In this document: one piece after another, positions 38,622 to 47,200 of the stretch | Layout of the letters: each line of letters opens with the position of its first letter | Numbering within the stretch: position 1 is the first letter of the stretch | Assembly: GCF_018070075.1 (NCBI RefSeq) | Contig: NZ_JAGPXE010000016.1 | Coordinates: 1-64,000, forward strand | DNA: 64,000 bases | Origin: Saccharopolyspora endophytica | Lineage (GTDB): Bacteria > Actinomycetota > Actinomycetes > Mycobacteriales > Pseudonocardiaceae | Reading direction: 5' to 3' | Translations under genes and position numbers: made by a program | The notes under the pieces: generated by a model | Databases searched by the model: none | What the model saw: only the letters and a program-made list of their open reading frames with translations | What the model was told of the DNA's origin: nothing

Positions 38622-38728
38622 TGGCGAGAACTTGGCAAAAACAAATACCCCCGCCCGAATCCGGCAAACCGAATGGCAGATTCCTGGCGAGATCGTGGCG
38701 AGAATCTGGCGGAGACCTGGCAAGTTCT
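38622..38728. repeat. TGGC motifs phased every 11 bp
   Basis: TGGC occurs at 38674, 38685, 38696, 38707 and 38718, exactly 11 bp apart, mostly as TGGCGAGA or TGGCAAG. Another pair sits at 38622 and 38633, also 11 apart. The array is in the 304-bp divergent region between the 51-residue peptide and the SseB-like gene. One helical turn spacing suggests cooperative binding of a protein along one DNA face. Confidence 0.75.
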
Positions 38729-38811
38729 CGCCATCCTCCCTGTTCAGAGTTGACCTTGCCTCAACAGCTGTCTAACCTCCGGCGGTCTTGACGCCTGGGG
38801 GACTTGCTGGA

Positions 38812-39690
38812 ATGACTTTGAGTCGAGAGCTGCTCGACGCCGTGGAGAGCCTGAACAAGGGACTCGGCGTCCGCAAGCGAGACCTGCGCAAGAAGCTGGG
38901 ACCACTGCGCAGGACGTGGCAGATCGAAACCACCAATGCCGCCGAGGTGATGGCGCGGACCATCATTCGCGTGCGCCAGTCCGTAGCCGATCTCGATGCC
39001 GCGAAGCTGGAGATCGCAAGGGTCAGCTACAACCTCGATCCCGATCCCGTGCTCAACCCCCTCAATCACGGTGACCGCATCAAGGAGCTCAGCAAGCGCC
39101 TGGGGAAGGGAAATTCCGCGCGGACCCTCGACCGCGGCGTCGAGGTCATACGTGATCACATCGCGGGAAAGCTGAACAGGCCCTGGCCGCCGATCTCGCC
39201 GGACGAGATCAGAGCGGTTCTCGATCAGGAGCGGAGCCCCGCCGTCGCGGGAGCGGCACCCGTCGCCGGCTCGGGGGCTCCGACCACCCCGAGAACAACA
39301 CCCCTGAGCAGTTCGATCACGATCACGCAAGGACCTCAGGCAGCCTCCGACTACTTGGTTCAGCGCTTCCTCGCGAGCCCGCTGCTCGTTCCGCGCAACG
39401 ACAAGCACGTCGCCGCAGTCGCCGACATGGCGAGTTTCGGGAGCTGGATCTGCGCCTTCGAGGACATGGGGCGACTCGACGCCTATCGCAGGGCGGCACA
39501 ACCGGACTGGGGCGGAACACCTCTGAACCTGACCGGCGCCGAACTCATCGCCCACTTGCGTCGCCGCGGCCGCCGCGTGGGCATTCTGGTGAACCCGCTG
39601 GCCGACCGCGACGGCGACCTCACCGGAACCCTTCCGCTGCCTCCCGAACTGATCGAGCAACTCCGACAAGCGCAAACATCAGAGCAATGA
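38812..39690 (+). CDS. SseB-like domain protein of a T7SS island
   Basis: A 292-residue protein. The C-terminal 115 residues resemble the SseB N-terminal domain common near actinobacterial ESX loci (LLVPRNDKHVAAVADM, WICAFEDMGRLDAYRRA, LTGAELIAHLRRRGRRVGILVNPLA). The N-terminal 125 residues are helical and basic, and may be a DNA-binding or adaptor domain; a Ser/Thr/Pro linker joins them. ATG at 38812; a TTG at 38788 is possible. No signal peptide. Two predicted secretion substrates follow. Confidence 0.6.
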   Translation: MTLSRELLDAVESLNKGLGVRKRDLRKKLGPLRRTWQIETTNAAEVMARTIIRVRQSVADLDAAKLEIARVSYNLDPDPVLNPLNHGDRIKELSKRLGKGNSARTLDRGVEVIRDHIAGKLNRPWPPISPDEIRAVLDQERSPAVAGAAPVAGSGAPTTPRTTPLSSSITITQGPQAASDYLVQRFLASPLLVPRNDKHVAAVADMASFGSWICAFEDMGRLDAYRRAAQPDWGGTPLNLTGAELIAHLRRRGRRVGILVNPLADRDGDLTGTLPLPPELIEQLRQAQTSEQ

Positions 39691-39767
39691 GCGGGTAGTT
39701 GCCCGATCAATTTCAGAATCGGGGAACCAGCCACGGCGAGAAGGATCAGTGCGGTATCTTCTCGCGC

Positions 39768-40091
39768 ATGACTCGAGCGACGGAGCCGATTCGTGGCCGC
39801 TTCTCCGCCGACCCGCAGGAAATGCGCGAGTCCGCGAACAGGGTCCGCAAAACCACCCACGACTTCAGCTCCGGGTCCGTTCTGAAGTACCAACTCGGTG
39901 CCGGCGAGGTCGGCAACGAAACGCTCAGTGCGGAGCTGGCCGAATTCCAGCGCACCTCGTCGGCGACCTTCGACCTCTTGCTCGCCGATTCGACCGAGCT
40001 GGTGAACCGCGTGGTCGACGCGGCCCGCGACTACGAGGACCTCGACAACGGATTGGCAGACCGGCTCTCCGCGATGCTGCGGGACCAGTAG
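39768..40091 (+). CDS. EspC/WXG100-like T7SS substrate
   Basis: A 107-residue, almost entirely helical protein of the size and layout of ESX-secreted helical hairpins. Near the C-terminus it has DYEDLD, fitting the YxxxD/E secretion signal, followed by a short helix. No WXG turn is visible, so it is closer to the EspC-type partner. ATG at 39768 is chosen to give the family length; longer in-frame starts lack support. It lies 13 nt before the WXG-type gene, so the two probably form a secreted pair. Confidence 0.6.
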   Translation: MTRATEPIRGRFSADPQEMRESANRVRKTTHDFSSGSVLKYQLGAGEVGNETLSAELAEFQRTSSATFDLLLADSTELVNRVVDAARDYEDLDNGLADRLSAMLRDQ

Positions 40092-40104
40092 CGAGCGAGA
40101 ACCG

Positions 40105-40752
40105 ATGAACGACCTGATCCCGATTCGCGGCAACGCCCTCGGCCTCGCCGGCGAGTGCGATCGGCTCAAGGCCCTCGCCGACCGGCTGGAGTCCGTCGGC
40201 GAGACGATGCGCCTGGTCCGCACCGCCACCTGGGAAGGACCTGCTCGCGATCGCTACGACGAGGTCCAGTCGGCGATCGCGCTGAACTGGCTGCGAGTAG
40301 CGGACTCACACCGTCAAGCGGCCACCGCGCTGACCGGCTACAGGGGCACGCTCGAATACCTGCAGACGCTCAGCAACTCGCAGCTGGCAGAAGTGCGGGA
40401 GAGCGGGTATCAGCCGGACGCCGTCGCGATCGCGCGGACGAATCTCGATCGTTGGCACCTCCAGCTCGACGGCGAGGGGCGGCGAGCCGCCGAGGTGATC
40501 AGGAAGGCGAACCTGGAACTCGTTTCCCTGCGCCGCGTGCTGGGCGTCGTCCCGCAGCAACGGGCACCGGAGCCCGAGGAAAGAACCCCAGAGCCGAAAG
40601 CGACCTCGGAGCAGACGCAGGACCAAGAGGCGCCTTCACCTCAGACACCGACTGCGTCGCCCTCGCCCGCGCTCGCGTTCGTCGACAACGACGAGTACCG
40701 ACGCCTGCTGCGCGATCTGAACGCCGCAGTGCTCGACGCCGTGCAGAGGTGA
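40105..40752 (+). CDS. WXG-type T7SS secreted protein with C-terminal extension
   Basis: A 215-residue protein. The N-terminal 110 residues form a helical hairpin with the turn TWEGPARDRYDEV, the WXG motif. Residues 150-190 are a Pro/Glu/Thr/Gln-rich linker, ending in a short helical tail (NDEYRRLLRDLNAAVLDAVQR). No toxin domain follows, so it may be a truncated or regulatory member of the LXG/WXG group. It is encoded right after the EspC-like gene and ends before a hairpin. Confidence 0.65.
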   Translation: MNDLIPIRGNALGLAGECDRLKALADRLESVGETMRLVRTATWEGPARDRYDEVQSAIALNWLRVADSHRQAATALTGYRGTLEYLQTLSNSQLAEVRESGYQPDAVAIARTNLDRWHLQLDGEGRRAAEVIRKANLELVSLRRVLGVVPQQRAPEPEERTPEPKATSEQTQDQEAPSPQTPTASPSPALAFVDNDEYRRLLRDLNAAVLDAVQR

Positions 40753-40765
40753 TCAGCAGCGGAGC

Positions 40766-40822
40766 GGTTTGGGCCCGACCATGATCGACGTCCGTTTCGC
40801 CTGGTCAGGTCGGACCAAAACC
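40766..40822. terminator. Imperfect bidirectional hairpin
   Basis: GGTTTGGGCCCGACC (40766-40780) and GGTCGGACCAAAACC (40808-40822) pair at 13 of 15 positions, between the convergent WXG-type gene and thiG. Confidence 0.5.
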
Positions 40823-40830
40823 GTCGGGGG

Positions 40831-41595
40831 TCAGCCCATGGGCGTGCCTGGGCTTGAGGCTTGGGCCCAGAAGCGCTGGGGGATCCTGCCCGCTTGGGAG
40901 GCCAGGCGGCCCGCTTCGACGGCGCTGCGCATGGCCGTGGCCATGCGCTCCGGGTCCTGGGCGCGGGTGACGGCGGTGGCCAGCAGGACCGCCGAGCAGC
41001 CGAGCTCCATCGCCAGGGCGGCGTCGGAGGCCGTGCCGATGCCCGCGTCGAGGACGATCGGGACGGTGGCGCGGGACACGATCATCTCGATGTTGTGCGG
41101 GTTGCGGATGCCCAGCCCGGTGCCGATCGGCGAGCCCAGCGGCATGACCGCCGCGCAGCCGACCTCCTCCAGCTTCAGCGCCAGGACCGGGTCGTCGTTG
41201 GTGTAGGCGAGGACGACGAAACCCTGGTCCACCAGCTGCTCCGCCGCGTCCAGGAGCTCGATCGGGTCGGGCAGGAGGGTGTCCTCGTCGGCCACCACCT
41301 CCAGCTTGACCCAGTTGGTCTCCAGGGCTTCGCGGGCGAGCTGCGCGGTGAGGACCGCTTCGGCGGCGGTGCGGCAGCCCGCCGTGTTGGGCAGTGCCTC
41401 GATGCCGAGCTTGCGCAGCAGGTCGAGGACACCGGTGCCGCCACCGGCGTCGGCGCGGCGCATCGCGACGGTCGTCAGCTCGGTTCCGGAGGCGATCAGC
41501 GCGCGCTCCAGCACGGCGAGGTTGTTCGCCCCGCCGGTCCCGGTGATCAGCCGCGAACCGAACTCGCGGCCGGCGATCAGCAATGGGTCGTCCAC
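40831..41595 (-). CDS. thiG: Thiazole synthase ThiG
   Basis: A 254-residue TIM-barrel enzyme forming the thiazole phosphate of thiamine from DXP, ThiS thiocarboxylate and dehydroglycine. It has FGSRLITGTGG, the Schiff-base Lys in TNWVKLEVVAD, VMPLGSPIGTGLGI and DAGIGTASDAALAMELG. GTG at 41595 has GGAGG 6 nt upstream and starts 2 nt after thiS ends. Confidence 0.96.
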   Translation of the reverse strand: MDDPLLIAGREFGSRLITGTGGANNLAVLERALIASGTELTTVAMRRADAGGGTGVLDLLRKLGIEALPNTAGCRTAAEAVLTAQLAREALETNWVKLEVVADEDTLLPDPIELLDAAEQLVDQGFVVLAYTNDDPVLALKLEEVGCAAVMPLGSPIGTGLGIRNPHNIEMIVSRATVPIVLDAGIGTASDAALAMELGCSAVLLATAVTRAQDPERMATAMRSAVEAGRLASQAGRIPQRFWAQASSPGTPMG

Positions 41596-41597
41596 GG

Positions 41598-41798
41598 TCA
41601 CCCTCCTTGCACTGCGGTGAGGACTTCGATGCCTGCGTCGGCGTGCAGCTCCGTGGTGGGCCACGACGCGCGCGGCACCACCGCGCCGTCCAGCGCCACG
41701 GCCACGCCTCGTTCCGGCACGCCGAAGTCGTCCAGCACGGACGCGAGCGTGGCGCCCGCGGCGACCTCCCGTGCGTCGCCGTTGATCACGACGTTCAC
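41598..41798 (-). CDS. thiS: Sulfur carrier protein ThiS
   Basis: A 66-residue ubiquitin-fold sulfur carrier ending in the required Gly-Gly (AVQGG). It starts VNVVINGDAREV with a GTG at 41798 that overlaps the thiO stop by 4 nt (GTGA) and has GGGAGG upstream. Its adenylated C-terminus receives sulfur and delivers it to ThiG. Confidence 0.95.
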   Translation of the reverse strand: MNVVINGDAREVAAGATLASVLDDFGVPERGVAVALDGAVVPRASWPTTELHADAGIEVLTAVQGG

Positions 41799-42913
41799 TG
41801 CTGCCCTCCCAAACGGCTCGGATCGGTGGCCTTGATCAGCGGTTCCGGCTCTTCGCCGCGCAGCAGCGCCAGCACGGCGTCGACGGTGACCGGCGTGAGC
41901 AGGAACCCGCCCCGGTGGTGTCCGGTGGCGGCGAGCACTCCCGGCTCCAGCCAGCCGATCACCGGCAGGTTGTCGGTGGTGCTCGGGCGCAGCCCGGCGG
42001 TGGCCTCGACCAGCGCGTACTCGGCGATGCCCGGCATCACGGTCTCGGCGTCGGCGAGCAGGTCGCGGACGCCGCCGACGGTGACCTCGGTGTCGAAGCC
42101 GACCTCGTGCTGGGTGGCGCCGAGCACCACTCCCCCGTCGTCGCGCGGCACCAGGTAGCAGGGCCTGCCGCGCACCGGGCCGCGCACGGTGCGGGTCGGC
42201 GGGGGCAGCGCGGTGGCGCGTCGCCGGAGCCGCAGGATCTCGCCCTTGACCGGGCGGATCCGATCGGTGAGCGCCGGGTGCAGCGAACCCGAGTGCGCGC
42301 CTGCGGAGATCACCGCGACGTCGCACTCCACAGTGGACTCGGCGAGCTCGACCGCGCCTGCCCGGACCGCCTCGGCGCGTTCGGCGATGAACTCCACGCC
42401 CGCCGCCTCCGCCGCTGCCCGCAGCGCGGTCAGCGCCAACCGGTTGTCCACCGCGAGATCACCCGGGACCTCCAGCCCACCGCGCACCGCCGGGCCCAGC
42501 GAGGGCTCCCGCCTGCGCAGTTCGCGGCCCGTCAACCGGGTCACGCTGCGGCCCAGCCCGGCCAGGTATCCGGCGACGTTGTCGAGCTCTTCGCGGTCGG
42601 CGCCGTCGACGCCGAACATCAGCGTGCCCTCGGTGCGCAGCCCGGACGGCAGACCGGACGCGCGGCCGAGCTCATCGGCGAAGTTCGGCCAGCGGTTCAG
42701 CGACGTCGAGCCCAGTTCGAGCAGTTCTTCCTCGCCGGGCCACGCCTCGGCGAGTGGTGCGAGCATCCCGCCCGCGACGTACGAGGCACCTGAGGCGGGG
42801 GCCGGATCGACCAGGCTCACCCGGTTCCCGGCCGCTGCGGCGCGCCAGGCCACCGACAGGCCCACGACTCCGCCGCCCACCACGACGACATGATCGGTTC
42901 GTTTCCCAGACAA
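41795..42913 (-). CDS. thiO: Glycine oxidase ThiO
   Basis: A 372-residue FAD enzyme oxidising glycine to dehydroglycine for the thiazole ring. The dinucleotide motif VVVVGGGVVGLSVAWRAAAAG opens the protein, and the C-terminal ATAGLRPSTTDNLPVIG and GHHRGGFLLTPVT follow the DAO fold. TTG at 42913 is preferred because AGGGAG, the end of the riboswitch, lies 7 nt upstream; GTG at 42919 would be only one base from it. First gene of thiO-thiS-thiG. Confidence 0.93.
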   Translation of the reverse strand: MSGKRTDHVVVVGGGVVGLSVAWRAAAAGNRVSLVDPAPASGASYVAGGMLAPLAEAWPGEEELLELGSTSLNRWPNFADELGRASGLPSGLRTEGTLMFGVDGADREELDNVAGYLAGLGRSVTRLTGRELRRREPSLGPAVRGGLEVPGDLAVDNRLALTALRAAAEAAGVEFIAERAEAVRAGAVELAESTVECDVAVISAGAHSGSLHPALTDRIRPVKGEILRLRRRATALPPPTRTVRGPVRGRPCYLVPRDDGGVVLGATQHEVGFDTEVTVGGVRDLLADAETVMPGIAEYALVEATAGLRPSTTDNLPVIGWLEPGVLAATGHHRGGFLLTPVTVDAVLALLRGEEPEPLIKATDPSRLGGQQ

Positions 42914-42917
42914 CTCC

Positions 42918-43012
42918 ACGCTCCCTGCGCCGGCATGACCCGGATCAGGTTCGACGGTCGGAGCCCTGCGCTCCCTCTCAGCCCGGTCCGCCGGGCTCCC
43001 GTGCTCACCACC
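42918..43012 (-). promoter_or_regulatory. TPP riboswitch of thiOSG
   Basis: On the minus strand: GGGCTGAGAGGGAG (42981-42968 region), CGAACCTGATCCGGGTCATGCC and GGCGCAGGGAG. The usual TAATGCC reads TCATGCC. The final AGGGAG doubles as the thiO ribosome-binding site, as in thiC. Confidence 0.93.
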
Positions 43013-43156
43013 GTCCACCGTACCCGTCAACAGATCGCCACGTCAGCGCCTGGTCCGGAGGATCTGCTGAAAGGGATCACCTCGCTTGGCGGTGGAGTTG
43101 AGTCCCGCGCGTGAAACAGCGGCTAGCCGCGTTTTCGCAACAGCTAGGCTGGGGAC

Positions 43157-43828
43157 ATGCCTGGATTGGACGGCTTCGGGATTCGCGCTCGCCTGGCCGA
43201 GGCGAAGTTGTACCTGTGCACCGACGCTCGCAGCGAGCGAGGTGACCTCGCGGAGTTCGCCGACGCCGCGCTCGCCGGTGGTGTCGACATCATCCAGCTG
43301 CGCGACAAGGGCCCGGGCGGTGCTCCGCTGGAGGCCCGCCACGAGCTCGCCGCGCTGGAGGTGCTGGCCGAGGCCTGCGTGCGGCACGGTGCTCTGCTGG
43401 CGGTCAACGACCGCGCGGACGTCGCGCTGGCGGCGGAGGCCGACGTGCTGCACCTGGGCCAGGACGACCTGCCGGTGGACCTCGCCCGCCGCGTCGTCGG
43501 CGACCAGGTGGTGATCGGTCGCTCGACGCACGACATCGCCCAGGCCGACGCGGCGGCGACCGAGCCGGGCGTGGACTACTTCTGCACCGGGCCGGTGTGG
43601 ACGACCCCGACCAAGCCCGGACGTCCCGCCGCGGGCATCGACCTGGTCCGGCACACCGCCGAGCACCGGGGGCACGGCCGTCCGTGGTTCGCCATCGGCG
43701 GCATCGGTCCCGAGAACGTCGACGAGGCGATCGAGGCGGGTGCCGAGCGCATCGTGGTGGTCCGCGCGATCACCGCCGCAGACAACCCCGAAGCCGCCGC
43801 CCGCGACCTGCGGGCGCGGCTGCCCTGA
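43157..43828 (+). CDS. thiE: Thiamine-phosphate synthase ThiE
   Basis: A 223-residue TIM-barrel enzyme joining HMP-PP and thiazole phosphate. Diphosphate and metal residues appear in IIQLRDKG, AVNDRADVA, LHLGQDDLPV, IGRSTHD and TGPVWTTPTKPGRPAAG, with AIGGIG near the end. It is divergent from thiO, sharing a gap of about 240 bp that holds the minus-strand riboswitch; no riboswitch is seen on its own side. Confidence 0.95.
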   Translation: MPGLDGFGIRARLAEAKLYLCTDARSERGDLAEFADAALAGGVDIIQLRDKGPGGAPLEARHELAALEVLAEACVRHGALLAVNDRADVALAAEADVLHLGQDDLPVDLARRVVGDQVVIGRSTHDIAQADAAATEPGVDYFCTGPVWTTPTKPGRPAAGIDLVRHTAEHRGHGRPWFAIGGIGPENVDEAIEAGAERIVVVRAITAADNPEAAARDLRARLP

Positions 43829-43839
43829 TCTGACGACGA

Positions 43840-43872
43840 ACGACCCCCGGGGCCGAAGATCCCGGGGGTCGT
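43840..43872. terminator. Bidirectional terminator
   Basis: ACGACCCCCGGG (43840-43851) pairs perfectly with 43861-43872, between the convergent thiE and S1 protease genes. Confidence 0.8.
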
Positions 43873-43912
43873 CGTGCGTGACGTGGTGTCAGCGGGAGCC
43901 GCTGTCAGGCGA

Positions 43913-45037
43913 TCACTGGGTCAGCAGGGAGACGCCGTAGGCCGACAGGGCCTCGTTGACCGGCTGGAAGTAGGTCGTGCCACCGCTGGTGCAGTCGCCC
44001 GAACCGCCCGAGGTCATGCCCTGGGCCTGGTCGCCCGAGATGAACGAGCCACCGGAGTCGCCCGGCTCGGCGCAGACGTCGGTGCGGGTCAGGCCCTCGA
44101 CGGTGCCCTGCTCGTACTGCACGGACTGGTTCTTGGCCTCCAGCGTGCCGCAGTGCCAGCCGGTGGTGGAACCGGAGCGGCAGATCGACGCGCCCTCCGA
44201 GGCCACCGTGGAACCGGCCACGGCGACCGTGCCGCCGTTGTAGTCGTTCACCGCGGCCTGCGGGGTGTCGTCGGTGCCGACGGAGATGAAGGAGTGGTCA
44301 TCACCGGGGAAGGACGAGCCCTCGAAGGTGCCGCTGGGCTCGGTGGTGGTGTCGCCCGTCCCGCCGCAGTGGCCGGCGGAGACGAACCCGCCCTCCACGG
44401 CGAAACCGACGGAGCAGCGAGCGCCGCTGCCGATGTAGTAGGCGTTGCCACCCACCACGTCCATCAGCGTCCGGGGCTGCTCCTGCGACTCGACGACCTT
44501 CACCGCTTCCGCGGGCACGCCCGCGGCCTGCGCGAACTGCGCGGCCTCGGCGGCGGCACCCGGCTTGACAGTGACGACGACGGCGTTCTGCTTGTTGCTC
44601 GCGTACCAGCCGGTGACGCTCTTCGGCGCCTGCGCCTTGCCCGCGTTGAGGCCGTCGACGACCCCGTTGAGCTGCTGGGTGCTGAAGGCGACCTGGCGGA
44701 CCTCGGCACCGGCGGCGCGGACCTGCTCGGAGCGGGCGGCGTCGGTCACGCCGACCACGAGCTTGCCCGTGGCGGAATCGAAGTAGGCGCCGCCGAAGGA
44801 GTCGGCTAACGCGTCGCGCAGGGTGCTCTCGGTGCGCTGAGCGGCGGACTCGAGCTGGAGCCGGTCGAGGGCCTGCTCCTCGGTGAGGCCGAGGTCGCGC
44901 TGCATCGCGTCGAGCAGCGTGCCCGCCACCGGGACGGCGGTGGGTGCGGTGGCGGTGGCCGGCATGGTCAGCGCGGCGACCGTGCCCGCGGTGACCAGAA
45001 CGGTCCCGGCAATGCGAGCCGCGAGTCTACGTTTCAT
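43913..45037 (-). CDS. Secreted S1 family (streptogrisin-like) serine protease
   Basis: A 374-residue prepro-protease. A Sec signal peptide (about 1-30, ending near ATATA) precedes a propeptide (about 35-185) that acts as a folding chaperone in this family. The mature domain starts near DVVGGNAYYIG and has the catalytic His in FVSAGHCGG and Ser in EPGDSGGSFIS; the Asp is probably in PGDDHSFISV. Five or more Cys suggest disulfides. Extracellular, alpha-lytic protease group. ATG at 45037. Confidence 0.92.
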   Translation of the reverse strand: MKRRLAARIAGTVLVTAGTVAALTMPATATAPTAVPVAGTLLDAMQRDLGLTEEQALDRLQLESAAQRTESTLRDALADSFGGAYFDSATGKLVVGVTDAARSEQVRAAGAEVRQVAFSTQQLNGVVDGLNAGKAQAPKSVTGWYASNKQNAVVVTVKPGAAAEAAQFAQAAGVPAEAVKVVESQEQPRTLMDVVGGNAYYIGSGARCSVGFAVEGGFVSAGHCGGTGDTTTEPSGTFEGSSFPGDDHSFISVGTDDTPQAAVNDYNGGTVAVAGSTVASEGASICRSGSTTGWHCGTLEAKNQSVQYEQGTVEGLTRTDVCAEPGDSGGSFISGDQAQGMTSGGSGDCTSGGTTYFQPVNEALSAYGVSLLTQ

Positions 45038-45203
45038 CTCGTGTCTCCCTTGTAATGACCTGATCTCTCAAGGCCCCGTCGCCGGTCCAGTATCAGATTT
45101 TCTCAGGGGAATCACATCCAGCTTTTAGCGCAATGTGCGCAAAACAACTCCGATTGCCTCTTGATCAACATCTGAATGAGGCGCATTTCACCGTTTTTCG
45201 CAT

Positions 45204-46019
45204 TTATCGGATCGGCAGCTCCGGAGCGGCCGACTCGGGTGCCGGTTCGGTGGTCGAGGATTGCGTTGCGGGCGAACCGGTTTCGCTCGGCTGCTGCGTC
45301 GCTGGTTGCGTCGGCGGCGCGCTCGGGGCGGGTTGTTGCGAGCTGGTCGGCGGAGCGGATGGTTCCGGCGTCGGCGTCTCACTGGTCGGCGCCGGTTCGC
45401 TGGTCGTGGGCTCGGCGGGCTCGGTCCTGACCGGAGCCCGCGGGGCGGGCTGGAGCACCCGGCCGAGCGTCGTGCCGTCACCGCCGGACAGCGGGCGGCC
45501 GGTGAGGCCCTCGAAACCGGTCACCAGCAGCATGCTCACCGCGAACACCGCCGCGCAGGTCGCGCCGACCAGGGTCCAGCGCCCCCACCTGCGGCGCGGC
45601 ACCGGCGGGGAGAGCACGGTCCGGGTGCCGGCGCGCTCGGCGGCGGGTTCCTCGACGGCTTCGCCACCCGGCCACTGCAAGCCCGTGACCTCGATCTTCC
45701 GGGTCGCCGCCTCGGTTCCGGAGACCTGGGTGGACTGGGTCCGGCGCTGCCGCAGCACCGAGGCCCGCGCGGCGGCGACGACCGCCTTCTCCCTGGTCTT
45801 CTCGATCGACCGCTGGTAGAGCGCGCCGCCGATCGTGATGATCACGCTGGTCAGGCCCGCGCCCACGACGGTTCCCGCGACGCCGAGCCGCGAGCCCAGG
45901 AAGGCCGCCGTCACCGACGCCAGCGCAGCGCCACCGACCTGCGCCGGTGACACCTGCGTCTTCTTCTCGCTCTGCTTCTCCGGCTGATCTTCAGCCGAAT
46001 CCGCTCCGCCCCTCGCCAT
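45204..46019 (-). CDS. Hypothetical two-segment membrane protein
   Basis: A 271-residue protein of no recognised family. A charged N-terminus (1-25) precedes a long hydrophobic stretch (about 27-65), a basic region, a second transmembrane helix (about 147-168) after PRRRWGRW, and a 95-residue C-terminal extracellular tail made almost wholly of Pro, Thr, Ser, Glu, Ala and Gln. The N-terminal part resembles actinobacterial proteins described only as membrane proteins. ATG at 46019; GTG at 46028 is an alternative. It stands alone between the protease and dasR. Confidence 0.65.
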   Translation of the reverse strand: MARGGADSAEDQPEKQSEKKTQVSPAQVGGAALASVTAAFLGSRLGVAGTVVGAGLTSVIITIGGALYQRSIEKTREKAVVAAARASVLRQRRTQSTQVSGTEAATRKIEVTGLQWPGGEAVEEPAAERAGTRTVLSPPVPRRRWGRWTLVGATCAAVFAVSMLLVTGFEGLTGRPLSGGDGTTLGRVLQPAPRAPVRTEPAEPTTSEPAPTSETPTPEPSAPPTSSQQPAPSAPPTQPATQQPSETGSPATQSSTTEPAPESAAPELPIR

Positions 46020-46174
46020 TTCCCTCACACACGCAATTGGAGTCGCACATCTGCATCACCAACGCGCGCGCGGGGCCGGATTGCTCCGCCTCGGCCTCTT
46101 TCGTGAGGACTCCCACGACGTGTAACGAAAAGCGGTGTCGCTGCGCGAAAACGCGATTGCGCACCGTTATGCGA

Positions 46175-46930
46175 TCAAGCGGGCGGGTTGAGCCGCGCGA
46201 CGAACTTGTACCGATCTCCGCGGTAGATGGAGCGGACCCATTCGACCGGTCGGCCCTCGGTGTCGAAGGAGTGCCGGGACAGCAGCAGCATCGGCAGGCC
46301 GACGTCGGAGCCGAGCAGCTCGGCCTCCTCCGGGCTGGCCAGGGCGGTCTCGATGGTCTCCTCGGCGTGCCCGAGCTCGACCTCGAAGGTCTCCCGCAGC
46401 ACCTGGTAGAGCGACCCGCCGGACTCCAGCTTCGCGGTCAGGCCGCGGAAGCGGGCCAGCGGCAGGTGCGTGGTCTCTATCGCCATCGGTTCGGCGTCGG
46501 CCAGCCGCAGCCTGCGCAGCCGCAGCACGGCGGAGCCGGCCTTGGTGCCCAGCAGGACGGCGAGCTCCTCGTCGGCGGCTTCCTCGACGACCTCGAGCAG
46601 CCGGGAGGTCGGCTGCCTGCCCTGGGCGCGCATGTCCTCGGTGTAGGAGGACAGCTGGAGCCGCTGGGCGACCTTGGGCTTGGCGGCGAAGGTGCCCTTG
46701 CCCTGCACGCGGAGCAGCCGGCCTTCCACGGTCAGCTCGGCCAGCGCCTGGCGGACGGTGGTGCGCGAGACGTCGAACTCGGAGGCCAGCGAGCGCTCGG
46801 TCGGGATCGGCGAGCCGGGCGGCATCGACCTGAGCAGGTCGAGCAGGTGCTGCTTGAGCCCCCAGTACTTCGGTTCCCGTGGTGCGCGGCCCTGCGAATC
46901 CGCCCCGCCGGACACGGTCGTGTCGAGCAT
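46175..46930 (-). CDS. dasR: GntR/HutC regulator DasR
   Basis: A 251-residue transcription factor. The N-terminal winged helix (ERSLASEFDVSRTTVRQALAELTVEGRLLRVQGKGTF) is followed by a UTRA ligand domain with SSYTEDMRAQG, MAIETTHLPLARF, EETIETALASP and RSIYRGDRYKFVARL, matching DasR as I know it from Streptomyces. DasR senses GlcN-6-P-type ligands and controls GlcNAc use and often antibiotic genes. ATG at 46930 follows AGGAGG. Divergent from the SIS gene, with a dre-like site between them. Confidence 0.9.
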   Translation of the reverse strand: MLDTTVSGGADSQGRAPREPKYWGLKQHLLDLLRSMPPGSPIPTERSLASEFDVSRTTVRQALAELTVEGRLLRVQGKGTFAAKPKVAQRLQLSSYTEDMRAQGRQPTSRLLEVVEEAADEELAVLLGTKAGSAVLRLRRLRLADAEPMAIETTHLPLARFRGLTAKLESGGSLYQVLRETFEVELGHAEETIETALASPEEAELLGSDVGLPMLLLSRHSFDTEGRPVEWVRSIYRGDRYKFVARLNPPA

Positions 46931-47166
46931 CGTTCCTCCTACCCGCCGCAGCCTGACCTCCGAGCATGCCCGACCGCGCGGCCCCGCGAAACGCGTCTCC
47001 GGCAGATCGTCCGCACTGATCAATTCAGACTTTGGTGTGCGTGCACACTAACGCCGATTCCTGTTGACAATGAGTGTCGCTCACCACAATCCGCGACGCC
47101 CCGGCGGCTGTGGTGAAGGCGACCATCGGACGAACGATGGTGCTCTCCGGTTCCGGACCGGGTAGA

Positions 47167-47182
47167 ATTGGTCTGGACCTTA
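47167..47182. promoter_or_regulatory. DasR-responsive element (dre)
   Basis: ATTGGTCTGGACCTTA keeps the dre core (consensus ACTGGTCTAGACCACT), differing by A to G at the centre and in the outer bases. It lies 19 bp before the SIS gene start and 237 bp from the dasR start, so it should repress the SIS gene directly. Confidence 0.8.
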
Positions 47183-47200
47183 TGGAAGGGATGGGCCGAG

